A model generated the notes under the pieces. It did not search any database. It was not told the DNA's origin and saw nothing but the letters and a program-made list of their open reading frames with translations. From contig NZ_JAUSZL010000002.1 of the NCBI RefSeq assembly GCF_030817535.1, forward strand, positions 7,936,001-8,000,000: 64,000 nucleotides of DNA. Direction: 5' to 3'. Source of the stretch: Streptomyces sp. V3I8 (GTDB lineage Bacteria > Actinomycetota > Actinomycetes > Streptomycetales > Streptomycetaceae). The position numbers were made by a program, and so were the translations under genes. Positions 8,850 to 16,606 of the stretch are shown here, one piece after another. Each line of letters opens with the position of its first letter. Positions within the stretch are counted from its first letter, which is position 1.

Positions 8850-9350
8850 TGCGAAATGCGAACCTACAAGGGTCTGGGCCAGCGGGAGCTCGTGAGAGGT
8901 GACGAGGTTCGGCAGGGCTGCCTCAGGGATCGGGCCCGCGACAGCGGCCGACACGGACAACACGGCCAGGCAGCCCAGGGCCAGAGGGACAGAGCCTGTG
9001 TGAAATGCGGCCAGCAACCCGACGACCGGCGCGATCGCACCCAGGTCGCATGCGATCCGCAGGCGTTGCCGGTCGAATCGGTCAGTGAGCGGGCCGATCA
9101 ACGGCAGTAGCAGAACCCCCGGGAGTGAGTTGACGGCGAACAGCAGTGCCGTCCAGCCCGGTGAGCCCGTGCGGTGGTAGACGAAACTGCTCAGGGCGAC
9201 GAAGGTGAACCAGTCACCTGTCAGGCTGAGCGCGGAAGCAGAGAAAAGGCGTCGGAATTCGGCATTGTCACGCAGTAGCGCGACCGGACTTCCGTGAGAG
9301 CGGCGGAGTGCGAATAACACCCGGTGACTCCAGCGGTGATGGCGTCCCAA
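8796..9350 (-). pseudogene. MFS transporter, 5' fragment truncated by the transposon
   Basis: From ATG 9350 the frame encodes the first 160 or so residues of an MFS transporter: a cytoplasmic start (ALLRDNAEFRRLFSASALSL), TM1 (GDWFTFVALSSFVYHRTG), the loop motif between TM2 and TM3 (PLIGPLTDRFDRQRL), and TM3-TM5. The reading follows the family through PNLVTSHELPLAQTLVGS at about 8860 and then changes to SHFACPFLVDSGLCPAQRTA, which is encoded by transposon-end sequence. The remaining two thirds of the transporter are absent from the window. The product cannot be a working transporter. Confidence 0.8.
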
Positions 9351-9741
9351 ACAATGACCGGGACGAACGACGGAGATGACGTCGTGTGTGCTCCAGGGCT
9401 TGAGTGGCCGTGGAACAACCGCTGATCAGTCACAGAGGCGATACATGGCAGGCATGTTATTACTGGCGCCTCCGCTTACGTCCGGAGGCTGCGAGAACTG
9501 CACCTGCCGGCGAGCATGATCTCTGGTGGCACGTCTGACGAGCTCGTTGTGAACCGTCCCGCTATCCGGCTCATCAGTCCCTCGAACGCCTCCTGCCGGC
9601 GGGCAGGGTCTACGCTGTGACCTGCGGCCACAGCGTGATCGTTTGTCTTCACACACCGATGATCAACGGGTGGCCGCACCCGTCTCCACAACGCGTCGGG
9701 GTCGCGCAGCGTCCGCCCGCCGTCCTGTGTCAGGAGGACAT
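9351..9741. other. Gap with a short IS701-like transposase scrap
   Basis: No intact gene. On the minus strand, about 9540-9640 encodes RRQEAFEGLMSRIAGRFTT, which resembles the N-terminus of IS701-type (DDE_5) transposases. The resemblance stops at once, and a neighbouring frame gives VRRATRDHARRQ, which could be the same segment after a shift. The piece is too short for a firm family call. The rest shows nothing recognisable apart from the AGGAGGA ribosome-binding site at 9732-9738 that serves the toxin gene. Confidence 0.35.
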
Positions 9742-10146
9742 GTGCAACGTGGCGAAGTCTGGTGGGCGGAGTTCGACGAGCGGCGGCCGGTCGTGCTGCT
9801 GTCAGGAGACGACGCGTCCGGGATCCAGGTGATGCAGGTCGTCGCTCGGGCGGGTGTCGACATCACCGGTCTGGGCGTCGAAGTGGCAGTAGGCGCCGTG
9901 GAAGGACTGCCCTTTGAAGGCGTGCTTCGGTTCGCGTTCCCGCGTCCGGGCTTTACCCCTTGCACGTGGCTGACCACCGTGTCCCGGGACGACCTGATCG
10001 AGCGGGCGGGCGCCCTGTCCTCCGCGAAACTCAGCGAGATTGAGAACGCCCTCCATCTCGATGAGCAGGCGAAGGTGTGGACCCCGGCGACGACCGCGAA
10101 GCTCAGCGAGATAAGGAACGCCCTCCGCCTCGGTGGACTCGGGTAG
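9742..10146 (+). CDS. PemK/MazF-family growth inhibitor (toxin), C-terminus duplicated
   Basis: The GTG start at 9742 follows an AGGAGGA site, and the product begins VQRGEVWWAEFDERRPVVLL, the standard opening of MazF/PemK-type mRNA interferases. The conserved strand order of the SH3-like fold can be followed through EGVLRFAFPRPG and CTWLTTVSRDDLIERAG. The C-terminus ALSSAKLSEIENALHLDEQ is followed by a second copy, TTAKLSEIRNALRLGG, produced by a 72-bp (24-codon) direct duplication. Total length is 134 residues, longer than the usual 110 or so. No antitoxin gene is visible directly upstream or downstream, so it is either an orphan or a lone member of the family. Ribonuclease activity is inferred from family membership only. 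Confidence 0.8.
   Translation: MQRGEVWWAEFDERRPVVLLSGDDASGIQVMQVVARAGVDITGLGVEVAVGAVEGLPFEGVLRFAFPRPGFTPCTWLTTVSRDDLIERAGALSSAKLSEIENALHLDEQAKVWTPATTAKLSEIRNALRLGGLG
10024..10132 (+). repeat. 72-bp-period direct duplication inside the toxin gene
   Basis: A 37-bp segment at 10024-10060 is repeated at 10096-10132 with 31 of 37 bases kept, by eye. The period is exactly 24 codons, so the reading frame is preserved and the last helix of the toxin is doubled. Confidence 0.85.
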
Positions 10147-10310
10147 GCGGAGAAGGAAACGGACGCCCGCGACGGCGTGGTCGGTCTCGTCCAGATGATC
10201 GACGCTGCCGGCTGCCTCCTCAGCACCCCTCACGATCGAGATCACGAAGTACTGAGCCGTTTCCAAGCCGGCCGTTCTGGTGGCGAGTTGGACATTCCTG
10301 CGCAACGACG

Positions 10311-10364
10311 AAGCTCCTGGTAGACGGGTTCTCGACCAAGATCACCCGTGTGCGCCAGGAGCTT
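10311..10364. repeat. Interrupted inverted repeat at the transposase start
   Basis: AAGCTCCTGG (10311-10320) pairs with CCAGGAGCTT (10355-10364), and ACGGGT (10324-10329) pairs with ACCCGT (10344-10349), leaving a small central loop. The structure ends four bases before the GTG start of the IS5-type transposase. It may mark the IS end, or fold in mRNA entering from upstream and hide the start site. Confidence 0.6.
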
Positions 10365-10367
10365 CAC

Positions 10368-10727
10368 GTGCTTGTCCACCCGTCCTCGATTGATCTGTCC
10401 AGCCGCACTTTGCGGTTCCTGACGGGACAACTGACCGTGCGTCGTAAGGAGATCGGGACGCGGTGGCGACGTCTCTGCGCTGCACGTCAGGCTCTGCTCG
10501 CCCTGGCTTATCTGCGGTGCGGTGACACCTACGCCCAGCTCGCCGCCGGGTTCGGTATCGGGATCGCGACCGTCTACCGCCACATACGTGAAGCCGTCGA
10601 GGTCCTGTCCACCCTCGCCCCGTTCCTGGCCGAGGCGGTGAGGGCGATCCGAGCGAAGGCGTTCGTCATCCTCGACGGCACCCTGCTGCCGATCGACCGC
10701 GTCGCCGCCGACACTCCCTACTGTTGA
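10368..10727 (+). pseudogene. IS5-type (DDE_4/HARBI1-like) transposase, N-terminal fragment
   Basis: From GTG 10368 the frame encodes VLVHPSSIDLSSRTLRFLTG, an HTH segment (YAQLAAGFGIGIATVYRHIR) and the first catalytic aspartate motif (AFVILDGTLLPIDRVAADTPY). Family members normally continue with Y-SGKHKRHG and two further acidic residues, but here the gene stops two codons after TPY. The interrupting sequence begins at 10723 and is the 3' end of a group II intron in the opposite orientation. The downstream half of the transposase is not present, so the gene is dead. Confidence 0.85.
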
Positions 10728-11035
10728 GTCGGCACGGAGCGCGGTGCCGGTGTTGCCACCGGTCCGTTTCTCCGTGCCGCTCGCCGAACCCGGCGTGCGG
10801 CTCTCACCGCACCGGGCTCTCCACGGTCTCTGCCGTTCAAGCGTGGTTGAGTGTCCAGGGGTTGACTCGAACGGGCTTCGGGCCGGTGGAACCGGGGCGG
10901 CGACGGTGGCGTCGATGCCAGCTTTGGCCATGGGGCTGCGATGACGGCCGGTTGACCTGGCCTGCGGGAGGGAGGCGGCGGAACGGACCTCGACGGATCG
11001 CCCGCCAGTGCCCGGCGGCGTCCGACGTCGACGCC
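10723..11035 (-). mobile_element. 3' end of a group II intron, antisense within the IS
   Basis: On the minus strand a 34-nt hairpin at 10819-10786 matches domain V: it begins GAGCC, has a GAGA tetraloop and ends GGTTC with the usual internal bulge. About 15 nt further on is a domain VI-like hairpin, with outer arms CGGCACGGAG and CTCCGTGCCG and inner arms CCGGTG and CACCGG around a GCAA loop. The intron then ends near AC at 10723, directly against transposase coding sequence. Upstream of domain V an open frame stops at 10837 (ending RVNPWTLNHA) and may be the tail of the intron-encoded maturase. The 5' part of the intron is missing. The inner limit at 11035 is approximate. Confidence 0.75.
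10786..10819 (-). ncRNA. Group II intron domain V
   Basis: The 34-nt element forms an 8-bp lower stem (GAGCCCGG with CCGGGTTC, containing one G-U pair), a bulge, a 5-bp upper stem and a GNRA tetraloop. Length, loop and the 5' AGC triad agree with the catalytic domain V consensus. Confidence 0.85.
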
Positions 11036-11089
11036 GTGTTCAGTCCCCGGGCACGTGGCGGGCTGATCTGTCTGTGCCGTACGCGCGCT

Positions 11090-11995
11090 TCAGATGGAGA
11101 TGACGATCTTGCCGCGTGTGCGGCCACGCTCGGCGTGCGCGTGGGCGTCGGCGATCTTCTCCAGGGGGTAGCTCTCTTCGATGCGGGGTGTGTAGCGGCC
11201 TTGCCGACCCAGTTCGGCCGCCGCGGACAGGAGGGTCGAGTCGTTCTCCGCGTTGACCACATGCGTGCCCAGGCGCTCCCCGCGCGCGTGGTCGGCGACC
11301 GTCGCGACGCGCGTCGGGTCGCCCGTGATCGCGACGAGGTCGTCCAGGGATCCGGAAGCCGCGGTGTCGAGGACGATGTCGACGCCGTGCGACGCCAGCA
11401 CGGAGAGGCGCTGTGCGAGGCCCGGGCCGTACGTTGTGGGCGTGGCGCCGAGCGAGGTGAGCAACTCGTGGTTGCGTTCGCTCGCTGTCCCGATCACGGT
11501 GGCACCCTGCGCCACAGCGATCTCGACAGCGGCACTGCCCACCCCTCCGGCCGCGCCCTCGATGAGCAGGGTGCACCCTGCCAGAGAGCCGAGCGCGTTC
11601 AGCCCGCCCATCGCGGTCACCGCAGCGAGACCGGCTCCCGCGGCCTGCTCGTCGCGCCACTCGGCGGGGACGGCGGCCCAGGCCGAGAGAACGGCCAGCT
11701 CGGCAGTAGCGCCGGTGACACCACCCAGTCCGAAGACGCGGTCACCGATGCTCACTCCCTGTACGCCGTCACCGATCTCGTCGACCACGCCGGCGGCATC
11801 CCGCCCGGGAATGGCAGGCAACTCCACTGGAAGGAACCGGTGCAGGGCGCCGGCGCGCAGCTTCCAGTCGATGGGATTGACGCTGGCCGCCGCGACCCGG
11901 ACACGGATCTCGCCAGGTCCGGGATGAGGGTCGGGCGCCTGCTCGATCACCAGGTTGTCCACGCCGCCGTACTCGTGGAAGCGAGCTGCACGCAT
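11090..11995 (-). CDS. NADPH-dependent quinone-type oxidoreductase (MDR superfamily)
   Basis: The 301-residue product is a medium-chain dehydrogenase/reductase of the zinc-free quinone-reductase type. It opens MRAARFHEYGGVDNLVIEQA, contains the GroES-like domain with ASVNPIDWKLRAG and IPGRDAAGVVDEIGDGV, and has a nucleotide-binding motif EGAAGGVGSAAVEIAVAQGA followed by IGTAS. No zinc-ligand pattern was seen. The substrate is unknown; relatives reduce quinones or alkenals. It diverges from the MerR gene at 12119 across a 123-bp gap with a MerR-type dyad and a long-spacer promoter, so it is probably the regulator's target. Confidence 0.9.
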   Translation of the reverse strand: MRAARFHEYGGVDNLVIEQAPDPHPGPGEIRVRVAAASVNPIDWKLRAGALHRFLPVELPAIPGRDAAGVVDEIGDGVQGVSIGDRVFGLGGVTGATAELAVLSAWAAVPAEWRDEQAAGAGLAAVTAMGGLNALGSLAGCTLLIEGAAGGVGSAAVEIAVAQGATVIGTASERNHELLTSLGATPTTYGPGLAQRLSVLASHGVDIVLDTAASGSLDDLVAITGDPTRVATVADHARGERLGTHVVNAENDSTLLSAAAELGRQGRYTPRIEESYPLEKIADAHAHAERGRTRGKIVISI

Positions 11996-12057
11996 AATGT
12001 CCTGCCTTACCTTTTTGGTCCGAAGTGACGCATTCCTTCGGTGTCCGCTACTCTAAA

Positions 12058-12077
12058 ACCTGACATTGACGTGAGGT
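12058..12077. promoter_or_regulatory. Likely MerR operator with a long-spacer promoter
   Basis: ACCTGACATTGACGTGAGGT is an imperfect palindrome with ACCT/AGGT ends and inner AC..GT matches. On the minus strand it lies between a TTGCAC -35 and a TAGAGT -10 about 20 bp apart. A 19-20 bp spacer is the hallmark of MerR-activated promoters. It would drive the oxidoreductase gene. Confidence 0.65.
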
Positions 12078-12118
12078 GCAAGTCGGCAAGCCGGAATTCC
12101 CCGGCCGGAGGAGGGCAG

Positions 12119-12484
12119 ATGCGGATCGGTGAGGTCGCCGAGCGAGCGGGGGTGAGTGTGAGAGCCCTGCGCTACTACGAGGAACAGCATCTGCTCCCCG
12201 CCGACCGCAGCGCCGGTGGCCAGCGGCACTACCCCGAATCCGCCGTCGCCCGCGTCAGGCTGATCCAGCAGCTGTACGCCGCGGGCCTGACAAGCACCAC
12301 AGTCCGCGACGTACTGCCGTGCGTGGACGCGGGCGAGGTGCCCCCTGGCCTGCTGGACCGGCTGACGGCCGAACGCGCACTCGTCGACCAGCGGATCACC
12401 GACCTGCTGACCGTGCGCAACCGGCTCGACGACGTCATCGGTGTCGCGCGGAACCCAGACTCTGACTGTGCGCACGAACAGTGA
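12119..12484 (+). CDS. MerR family transcriptional regulator
   Basis: ATG at 12119 follows a GGAGGAGGG site. The 121-residue product begins MRIGEVAERAGVSVRALRYY, the MerR winged HTH, continues with EEQHLLPADRSAGGQRHYPE, and ends in a coiled-coil segment (LDRLTAERALVDQRITDLLT). Only one Cys is present, near the C-terminus (DSDCAHEQ), so a metal-binding site of the classic MerR kind is not evident. It probably senses a small organic compound and controls the divergent oxidoreductase. A longer upstream reading in the same frame has no ribosome-binding site. Confidence 0.9.
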   Translation: MRIGEVAERAGVSVRALRYYEEQHLLPADRSAGGQRHYPESAVARVRLIQQLYAAGLTSTTVRDVLPCVDAGEVPPGLLDRLTAERALVDQRITDLLTVRNRLDDVIGVARNPDSDCAHEQ

Positions 12485-12653
12485 CCTGAGCCAACGCGCG
12501 AACCTGACGTCACGCTCAAGGGCTTGTTGACCGCGCTGCTGCAGCTGACCGGTCACGTACACACCGTCTCACTGCTGTCGGACCTGACAGCCCTACAAGA
12601 GGCTCCAGGTGAAGGCCGGATCGCCGGGGACGGTGCCCGACTTCTCGAAGAGA

Positions 12654-13949
12654 TCATGGGCCGCGCGCGGTGCGGGTGGGCTGGGGCCATGCGTGGTGCT
12701 CGGCCCGTTCGAGCCGGTAGTTGGACATCTTGTGCTTCACGACGCGGGGCTGGCTGCGGAGCCGTCTGGCGGGCAGGAGCCTTGCCAGTAGGTTCTCTTG
12801 GAGGATCTGCAGTGCTCTCACCGGAAGCTCAAGGGGAAAACCGCCCGGAGCGGGGGTCACGCTGCGCCGGGCGGAGCGCAGAGTTTCGGTGAACGAGATG
12901 CGGTCGGGGTCGAGTTCACGGGTGGCAGAGATTCAGGTTCTCACCATGAGTTCGCGCAGTGCGTGGTGGACCAGGAGGTGAGCTCAGACCTGCTGGAGGA
13001 CGCCGTCGGGGGTCTTGCTGCTGAGGGCGACCTTCGCGCCGCACTGGCAGGTCTTGAGCTCGGCGAAGACGGCTTCGATCTCCCAGCGCTCACAGTGGAG
13101 AGCGGCCAGCTGCCCGGCAGGATCCGTCGTGCAGGAGTGTGTGCACGGGCAGGACGCGGTTGGCCGGCACTCGCCACAGCAGGTCGGCGCCGGTGGCGGG
13201 AAAGGCCCGCCACAGCGGGACGCCCAGGAACTCGCGGTCGGCCGTAACCAGCTGGCCTGCACTGCAGGAGCGGGGCGGGCGGCCCACGAGAGTCACCTCA
13301 CCGATGCGGCAGCCCGCGCGAGTTCCGCATCCAGCACCGCGTGAGTACTCACTTCCACCAGGACTGACATCAGGACTGCCATCCGCACCTGGACGAAGGC
13401 ACTGCGAACCGTTCCATGACCGTTGCCGGGACGGCCGAAAGCCACCTGGTCGGCTTCGGTATCGGCGACGTTCCAGCAGGCCGCGTCGACGGCCAGCACC
13501 CGCAGACCCCGCCACAACGCACCCGGTGTCGCCTCGGTCGCCACGGGTTTCGCAGTCGCCGCGAACAGCACGTGCAGCAGCTCGGACCGCAGCCTCTGGC
13601 GGGTTCTGGACAGCTAGGACTTCGCCGGAACGTGCCACTCACCCAGCGGTCCCAGCCCTCGCAGACCCGCCACCAGGTGCCGCATGACCTCCAGACACGG
13701 AGCGGGCGAGAACAGTGCCGACCCCAACACGAAGTACACCACCAACCGCGCGGGAAGCAGACGCCCACGTTGCTCCGCACGTCCGTACGCGGCCACCACC
13801 CGGTCCACCAATCCTGGCGGATACACCCAGGTCAACAGGCCCAGACCCGATAAGTCAGACGCACTCGCATCATCCGTACCACCCCCGGCACCAGCTCCCA
13901 ACCAGCCTACGACCACGACAAAAGCAACGGCATTGGCTCTAGAGCTCAT
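12654..13949 (-). pseudogene. IS4-family transposase, broken by frameshifts and a stop
   Basis: The pieces read in order on the minus strand. The N-terminal IS4 domain (LGLLTWVYPPGLVDRVVAAY) starts at 13949 and stops at 13614. A second frame carries ALWRGLRVLAVDAACWNVAD, with the first catalytic Asp. A third carries VTADREFLGVPLWRAF. A fourth carries CERWEIEAVFAELKTCQCGA, with the catalytic Glu. That last frame is cut by TGA in GVLQQV*AHLLVHHALRELM, where TGG would be expected, and the C-terminus continues to 12654 (SQPRVVKHKMSNYRL). At least three frameshifts and one nonsense change are needed, so the gene is inactive. No clear terminal inverted repeats were found. Confidence 0.85.
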
Positions 13950-13987
13950 TGGCTCTAGAACTCATTGGCCCTGGAGCTCATTGGCCC
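13932..13987. repeat. 16-bp tandem repeat at the IS4 pseudogene start
   Basis: Three full copies of ATTGGCTCTAGAGCTC (13932-13947, 13948-13963, 13964-13979), with one to three changes between copies, are followed by a partial fourth copy. The array overlaps the presumed start codon of the pseudogene and may be a junction product. Confidence 0.85.
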
Positions 13988-14204
13988 GGGCGGCGATCTG
14001 GGCGGCTTCGCGCAGCTCCGCTTCCCGGATGGCCGAGGCCGCGGCGTCCGTAGCTCGACCCGGACGATGTCTTCGGCGCCCAGGCCGTAGACGGTGCCCG
14101 GCGACGTAGCGACGAGCAGCTGGGACCGGTGGCCGCCTTGTCCGGTATGGACGACCGCAGCTGCCGCATCGTGGTCTGCGTGAACATGCTCGCCTTGACT
14201 GCTG
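13988..14204. other. Gap with an unrecognised coding-like remnant
   Basis: No intact gene. On the minus strand one frame gives AIREAELREAAQIAARANEL, a helical stretch ending at a stop inside the tandem repeat, and another gives VYGLGAEDIVRVELRTPR. They could be parts of one broken gene, but I cannot name a family. Confidence 0.25.
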
Positions 14205-15182
14205 TCAGCCCTGGTCCGTGCCTCCTTGGCGTAGAGCCCGCAGGGTTGTGCCCCGGCGGTGGCGGACCAGTTTCCGCAAAGTGCTGGTGTTGCGGTAGCC
14301 GACACGGTCAGCGATGGCGTCAGGGCTCAGGGATGTGGTGCGCAGCAGGAATGTCGCCTCGTCGAGGCGGATTTCCTGGACGAAGTCCAGAGGTGACATG
14401 CCGATCACCGACTGGGTGGTGCGCTGCAGTGTCCGTTCACTTATGCCCAGAGCCTGGGCAGCTGTCCTGAGTGAAGGTGAGTCGGACATGTGATTGCGTG
14501 CCCAGCGCTCGAACGCGGCTACCACAGGATCGGCTTGGGCCAGCAGGGTCGGAGCGGCGAAGGCGGCTTGCGAGGGACGGTCCCCGATCAGGAGATATCG
14601 GGCAACCGTATCGGCCAGGGTTGGGCTGTGGCGGTGCACTACGGACAACGCAAGGTCGATGTGCGCAAAGGCCGCGCCAGCTGTGGTGACGGGGCCGTCG
14701 TGGACCAGGGTTCGCGAGTCGTCCAGGTGCACCTTCGGGTAGCGGGCGCGGAAGGCCGGCCCCGCCCACCAACTGGTGGTGGCGCGTCTCCCGTCAAGAA
14801 CTCCGGACTCCGCCAAGAAGAAGCTGCCGGTACACGCGGCTGCGAGTTCGGCCCCGGTCGCGTGTGCCTCGCGTGCGAGCGCCGGAACCCACGCGTTGGC
14901 GTCCGACCGCACACTCGCGATGATCCGGTCGACGCTTTCGAGCCCGACCGCAGGCAGCAGCAACAGGTCTGGGCTGTCGGCCAGTTGGGCAACGGGCCGG
15001 GTTGTCAGGAGCAGTCCGTTGCCCGTGCGGACCTGAGAACCGACACTCACCGTGGTCACGGCGAACGGGACGGAGGCCGACCCCTGTTCCCTCACCAGCA
15101 TGTTGGCCGCTCTGAGCACATCAAGGACTGCGCAGAGTCCGGAGTCGAAAATTCCGTCCACAACAGCAACAGCAATTCGCAT
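14205..15182 (-). CDS. GlxA-family transcriptional regulator (DJ-1/PfpI-like domain plus AraC HTH)
   Basis: The 325-residue product has an N-terminal class I glutamine-amidotransferase-like domain (residues 1-180). The nucleophile-elbow region reads AAACTGSFFLAESGVLDGRR, followed by ATTSWWAGPAFRARYPKV. The C-terminus is an AraC-type double HTH with LRTAAQALGISERTLQRTTQ and SPDAIADRVGYRNTSTLRKL. This architecture is common in Streptomyces regulators. It diverges from a small monooxygenase-like gene at 15345 across a 162-bp gap, which makes that gene the nearest likely target. The signal is not known. Confidence 0.9.
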   Translation of the reverse strand: MRIAVAVVDGIFDSGLCAVLDVLRAANMLVREQGSASVPFAVTTVSVGSQVRTGNGLLLTTRPVAQLADSPDLLLLPAVGLESVDRIIASVRSDANAWVPALAREAHATGAELAAACTGSFFLAESGVLDGRRATTSWWAGPAFRARYPKVHLDDSRTLVHDGPVTTAGAAFAHIDLALSVVHRHSPTLADTVARYLLIGDRPSQAAFAAPTLLAQADPVVAAFERWARNHMSDSPSLRTAAQALGISERTLQRTTQSVIGMSPLDFVQEIRLDEATFLLRTTSLSPDAIADRVGYRNTSTLRKLVRHRRGTTLRALRQGGTDQG

Positions 15183-15344
15183 GACGGAAACAGTACTGAA
15201 GGAGTCGCTTCCGCCACTTCAGGGCGGATCACGGTCCCCGTACCTTCATCGGTAAGCGGTGCGGAACGATCACTTATCCCTGCACCGTCCACCATGAACC
15301 AAGCCCTCCGGACGAGATGTCCGGGCAGAACGAAGGACGACGAC

Positions 15345-15653
15345 ATGACGCTCAAGCTGGGTGTGCTGGCACTGCTGAAGGCCAAGCCGGGCAGTGAGAA
15401 CGAGCTCGCGGCATTCCTGGAGAGCGGGGGCAAGATCGTGGCCGACGAACCCGCTACCCGCACCTGGTACGCATTCCAGGTCGACGACAGCACCTTCGGG
15501 ATCTTCGACACCTTCGAGGATGAGGCCGGCCGACAGGAACACCTGAACGGGAAGATCCCCGCTGCCCTCGGCGAGATCGGCGACTCCCTGCTCGCCGACG
15601 CCCCCGATATCCGTCTGACCGACATCCTCGCCGTGAAGGACGGCTCCTACTGA
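15345..15653 (+). CDS. Antibiotic biosynthesis monooxygenase (ABM)-domain protein
   Basis: ATG at 15345 begins a 102-residue protein, MTLKLGVLALLKAKPGSENE, with the ABM-type ferredoxin-like fold pattern: LLKAKPGSENELAAFL, then RTWYAFQVDDSTFGIFDTFE, then HLNGKIPAAL. ABM proteins act as small cofactor-free monooxygenases or as dimeric binding proteins; the substrate here is unknown. An upstream extension of the frame is shadow coding over the divergent regulator. The gene is separated from its regulator by a promoter-sized gap and has no other partner nearby. Confidence 0.85.
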   Translation: MTLKLGVLALLKAKPGSENELAAFLESGGKIVADEPATRTWYAFQVDDSTFGIFDTFEDEAGRQEHLNGKIPAALGEIGDSLLADAPDIRLTDILAVKDGSY

Positions 15654-16195
15654 GGTTTTCGGGGTGGGGCCGGTGGTGCGAGGGTCGAACCGGTGGCGGT
15701 GAGGCAGCCGTCGACCAGGTGGGGTCGGAGCCGGATCCTGCGTAAGTGCCTGATGCTGTCGGGGATCTTGTTCCCGATGGGCGGCAACGGGGCAGGTGGT
15801 ACCTGGAGCCCTGGTCGTATCCGAGATCCCCGACAGCATCGGGCACCGAAGGTCCGCGGCGCGCTCGGGCGGGCAGTCCTTGAGCACCAGGACGACCAGC
15901 GGGGCGCCCTCCGCGCTCGGGCGATCGGCCAGGTGCGCGGCGAGCAGACGAGCGTGCAGGTGCGGGTCGGCCTGGCCGATCCGGGCCCATGTCCGCAGCC
16001 GTTCCGTGAGCGGGAGTCCGGCGGCGGCATCCGCGGTCGCGAGGATGAGGATCGGCCCTGCAGAGACGTACCGCACCCGCATGCCTCTCCAACAGCCGGG
16101 AAAACAGCGGGGACTCAAGGGTTCCACGGTCTGTCCGGCCGGCAGGCGCCGGGGCGGGCCGTGATCAGCTCTCGATACGGGGGCAGAGCCGGTCG
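15654..16195. other. Gene-free stretch with a 17-bp inverted repeat
   Basis: I see no gene I can support. A minus-strand frame across 15830-16090 (VRYVSAGPILILATADAAAG ...) is open but matches no family I recognise and has no clear start. The stretch lies beside an ISAs1-like scrap and is probably mobile-element debris. Confidence 0.4.
15752..15840. repeat. Perfect 17-bp inverted repeat
   Basis: GATGCTGTCGGGGATCT (15752-15768) is the exact complement of AGATCCCCGACAGCATC (15824-15840), with 55 bp between. It may represent two facing IS ends or a large stem-loop. Confidence 0.85.
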
Positions 16196-16400
16196 CAGTG
16201 GTAGAACACAGACGTGATGACACGTGGGGCAGCGGCCACGGCCACTGCGAGATCCGCCGGATCGAGGTCGCCACCGGTCAGTGGCTTGCTCTTCCCCGGC
16301 GCCTGCCAGGCGGTCCGGATCAAGCGCCACCGCACCGACCGCGAGACCGGCAAGGTCACCGTCGCCACCGTCTGTGCGGTCACCGGTCGGCATGAGCTGC
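16196..16400 (+). pseudogene. ISAs1-family transposase scrap
   Basis: Two plus-strand frames together give [17 protein letters not shown] and then [20 protein letters not shown] ... [10 protein letters not shown]. This is the region of ISAs1-type transposases after the second catalytic position (E-RGHGR-E-R followed by FP-A-QA-R). A frameshift separates the halves near 16270. Neither the N-terminal nor the C-terminal part of the transposase is present. Confidence 0.6.
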
Positions 16401-16484
16401 CCGGTGTGGAGGGTACGTACAGCGGGGTGACGATCGCGATGGAAGAGCGAATCGTTGGATATCTCCATGGGGTATCTCCAGGGA

Positions 16485-16550
16485 GTCTGGGAGAAGGAGG
16501 TGGTGGGAGCCGGGCTGTGGACACCCGCATTTCCCCTGCCTCTCCCAGAC
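16485..16550. repeat. 10-bp inverted repeat upstream of the kinase/Nudix gene
   Basis: GTCTGGGAGA (16485-16494) is the exact complement of TCTCCCAGAC (16541-16550). It lies 57 bp before the next start codon and could be an operator or the terminator of an upstream relic. Confidence 0.5.
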
Positions 16551-16606
16551 GAACCGGCGAAACCCGCTCCGCCGCTGTTCAGCGGCCTTCCCACCCTGGA
16601 GTGCTA

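Noticed and set aside
15830..16092. Minus-strand open frame (VRYVSAGPILILATADAAAG) as a gene
   Set aside because: No clear start, no family match, and it lies between mobile-element scraps; left as unassigned.
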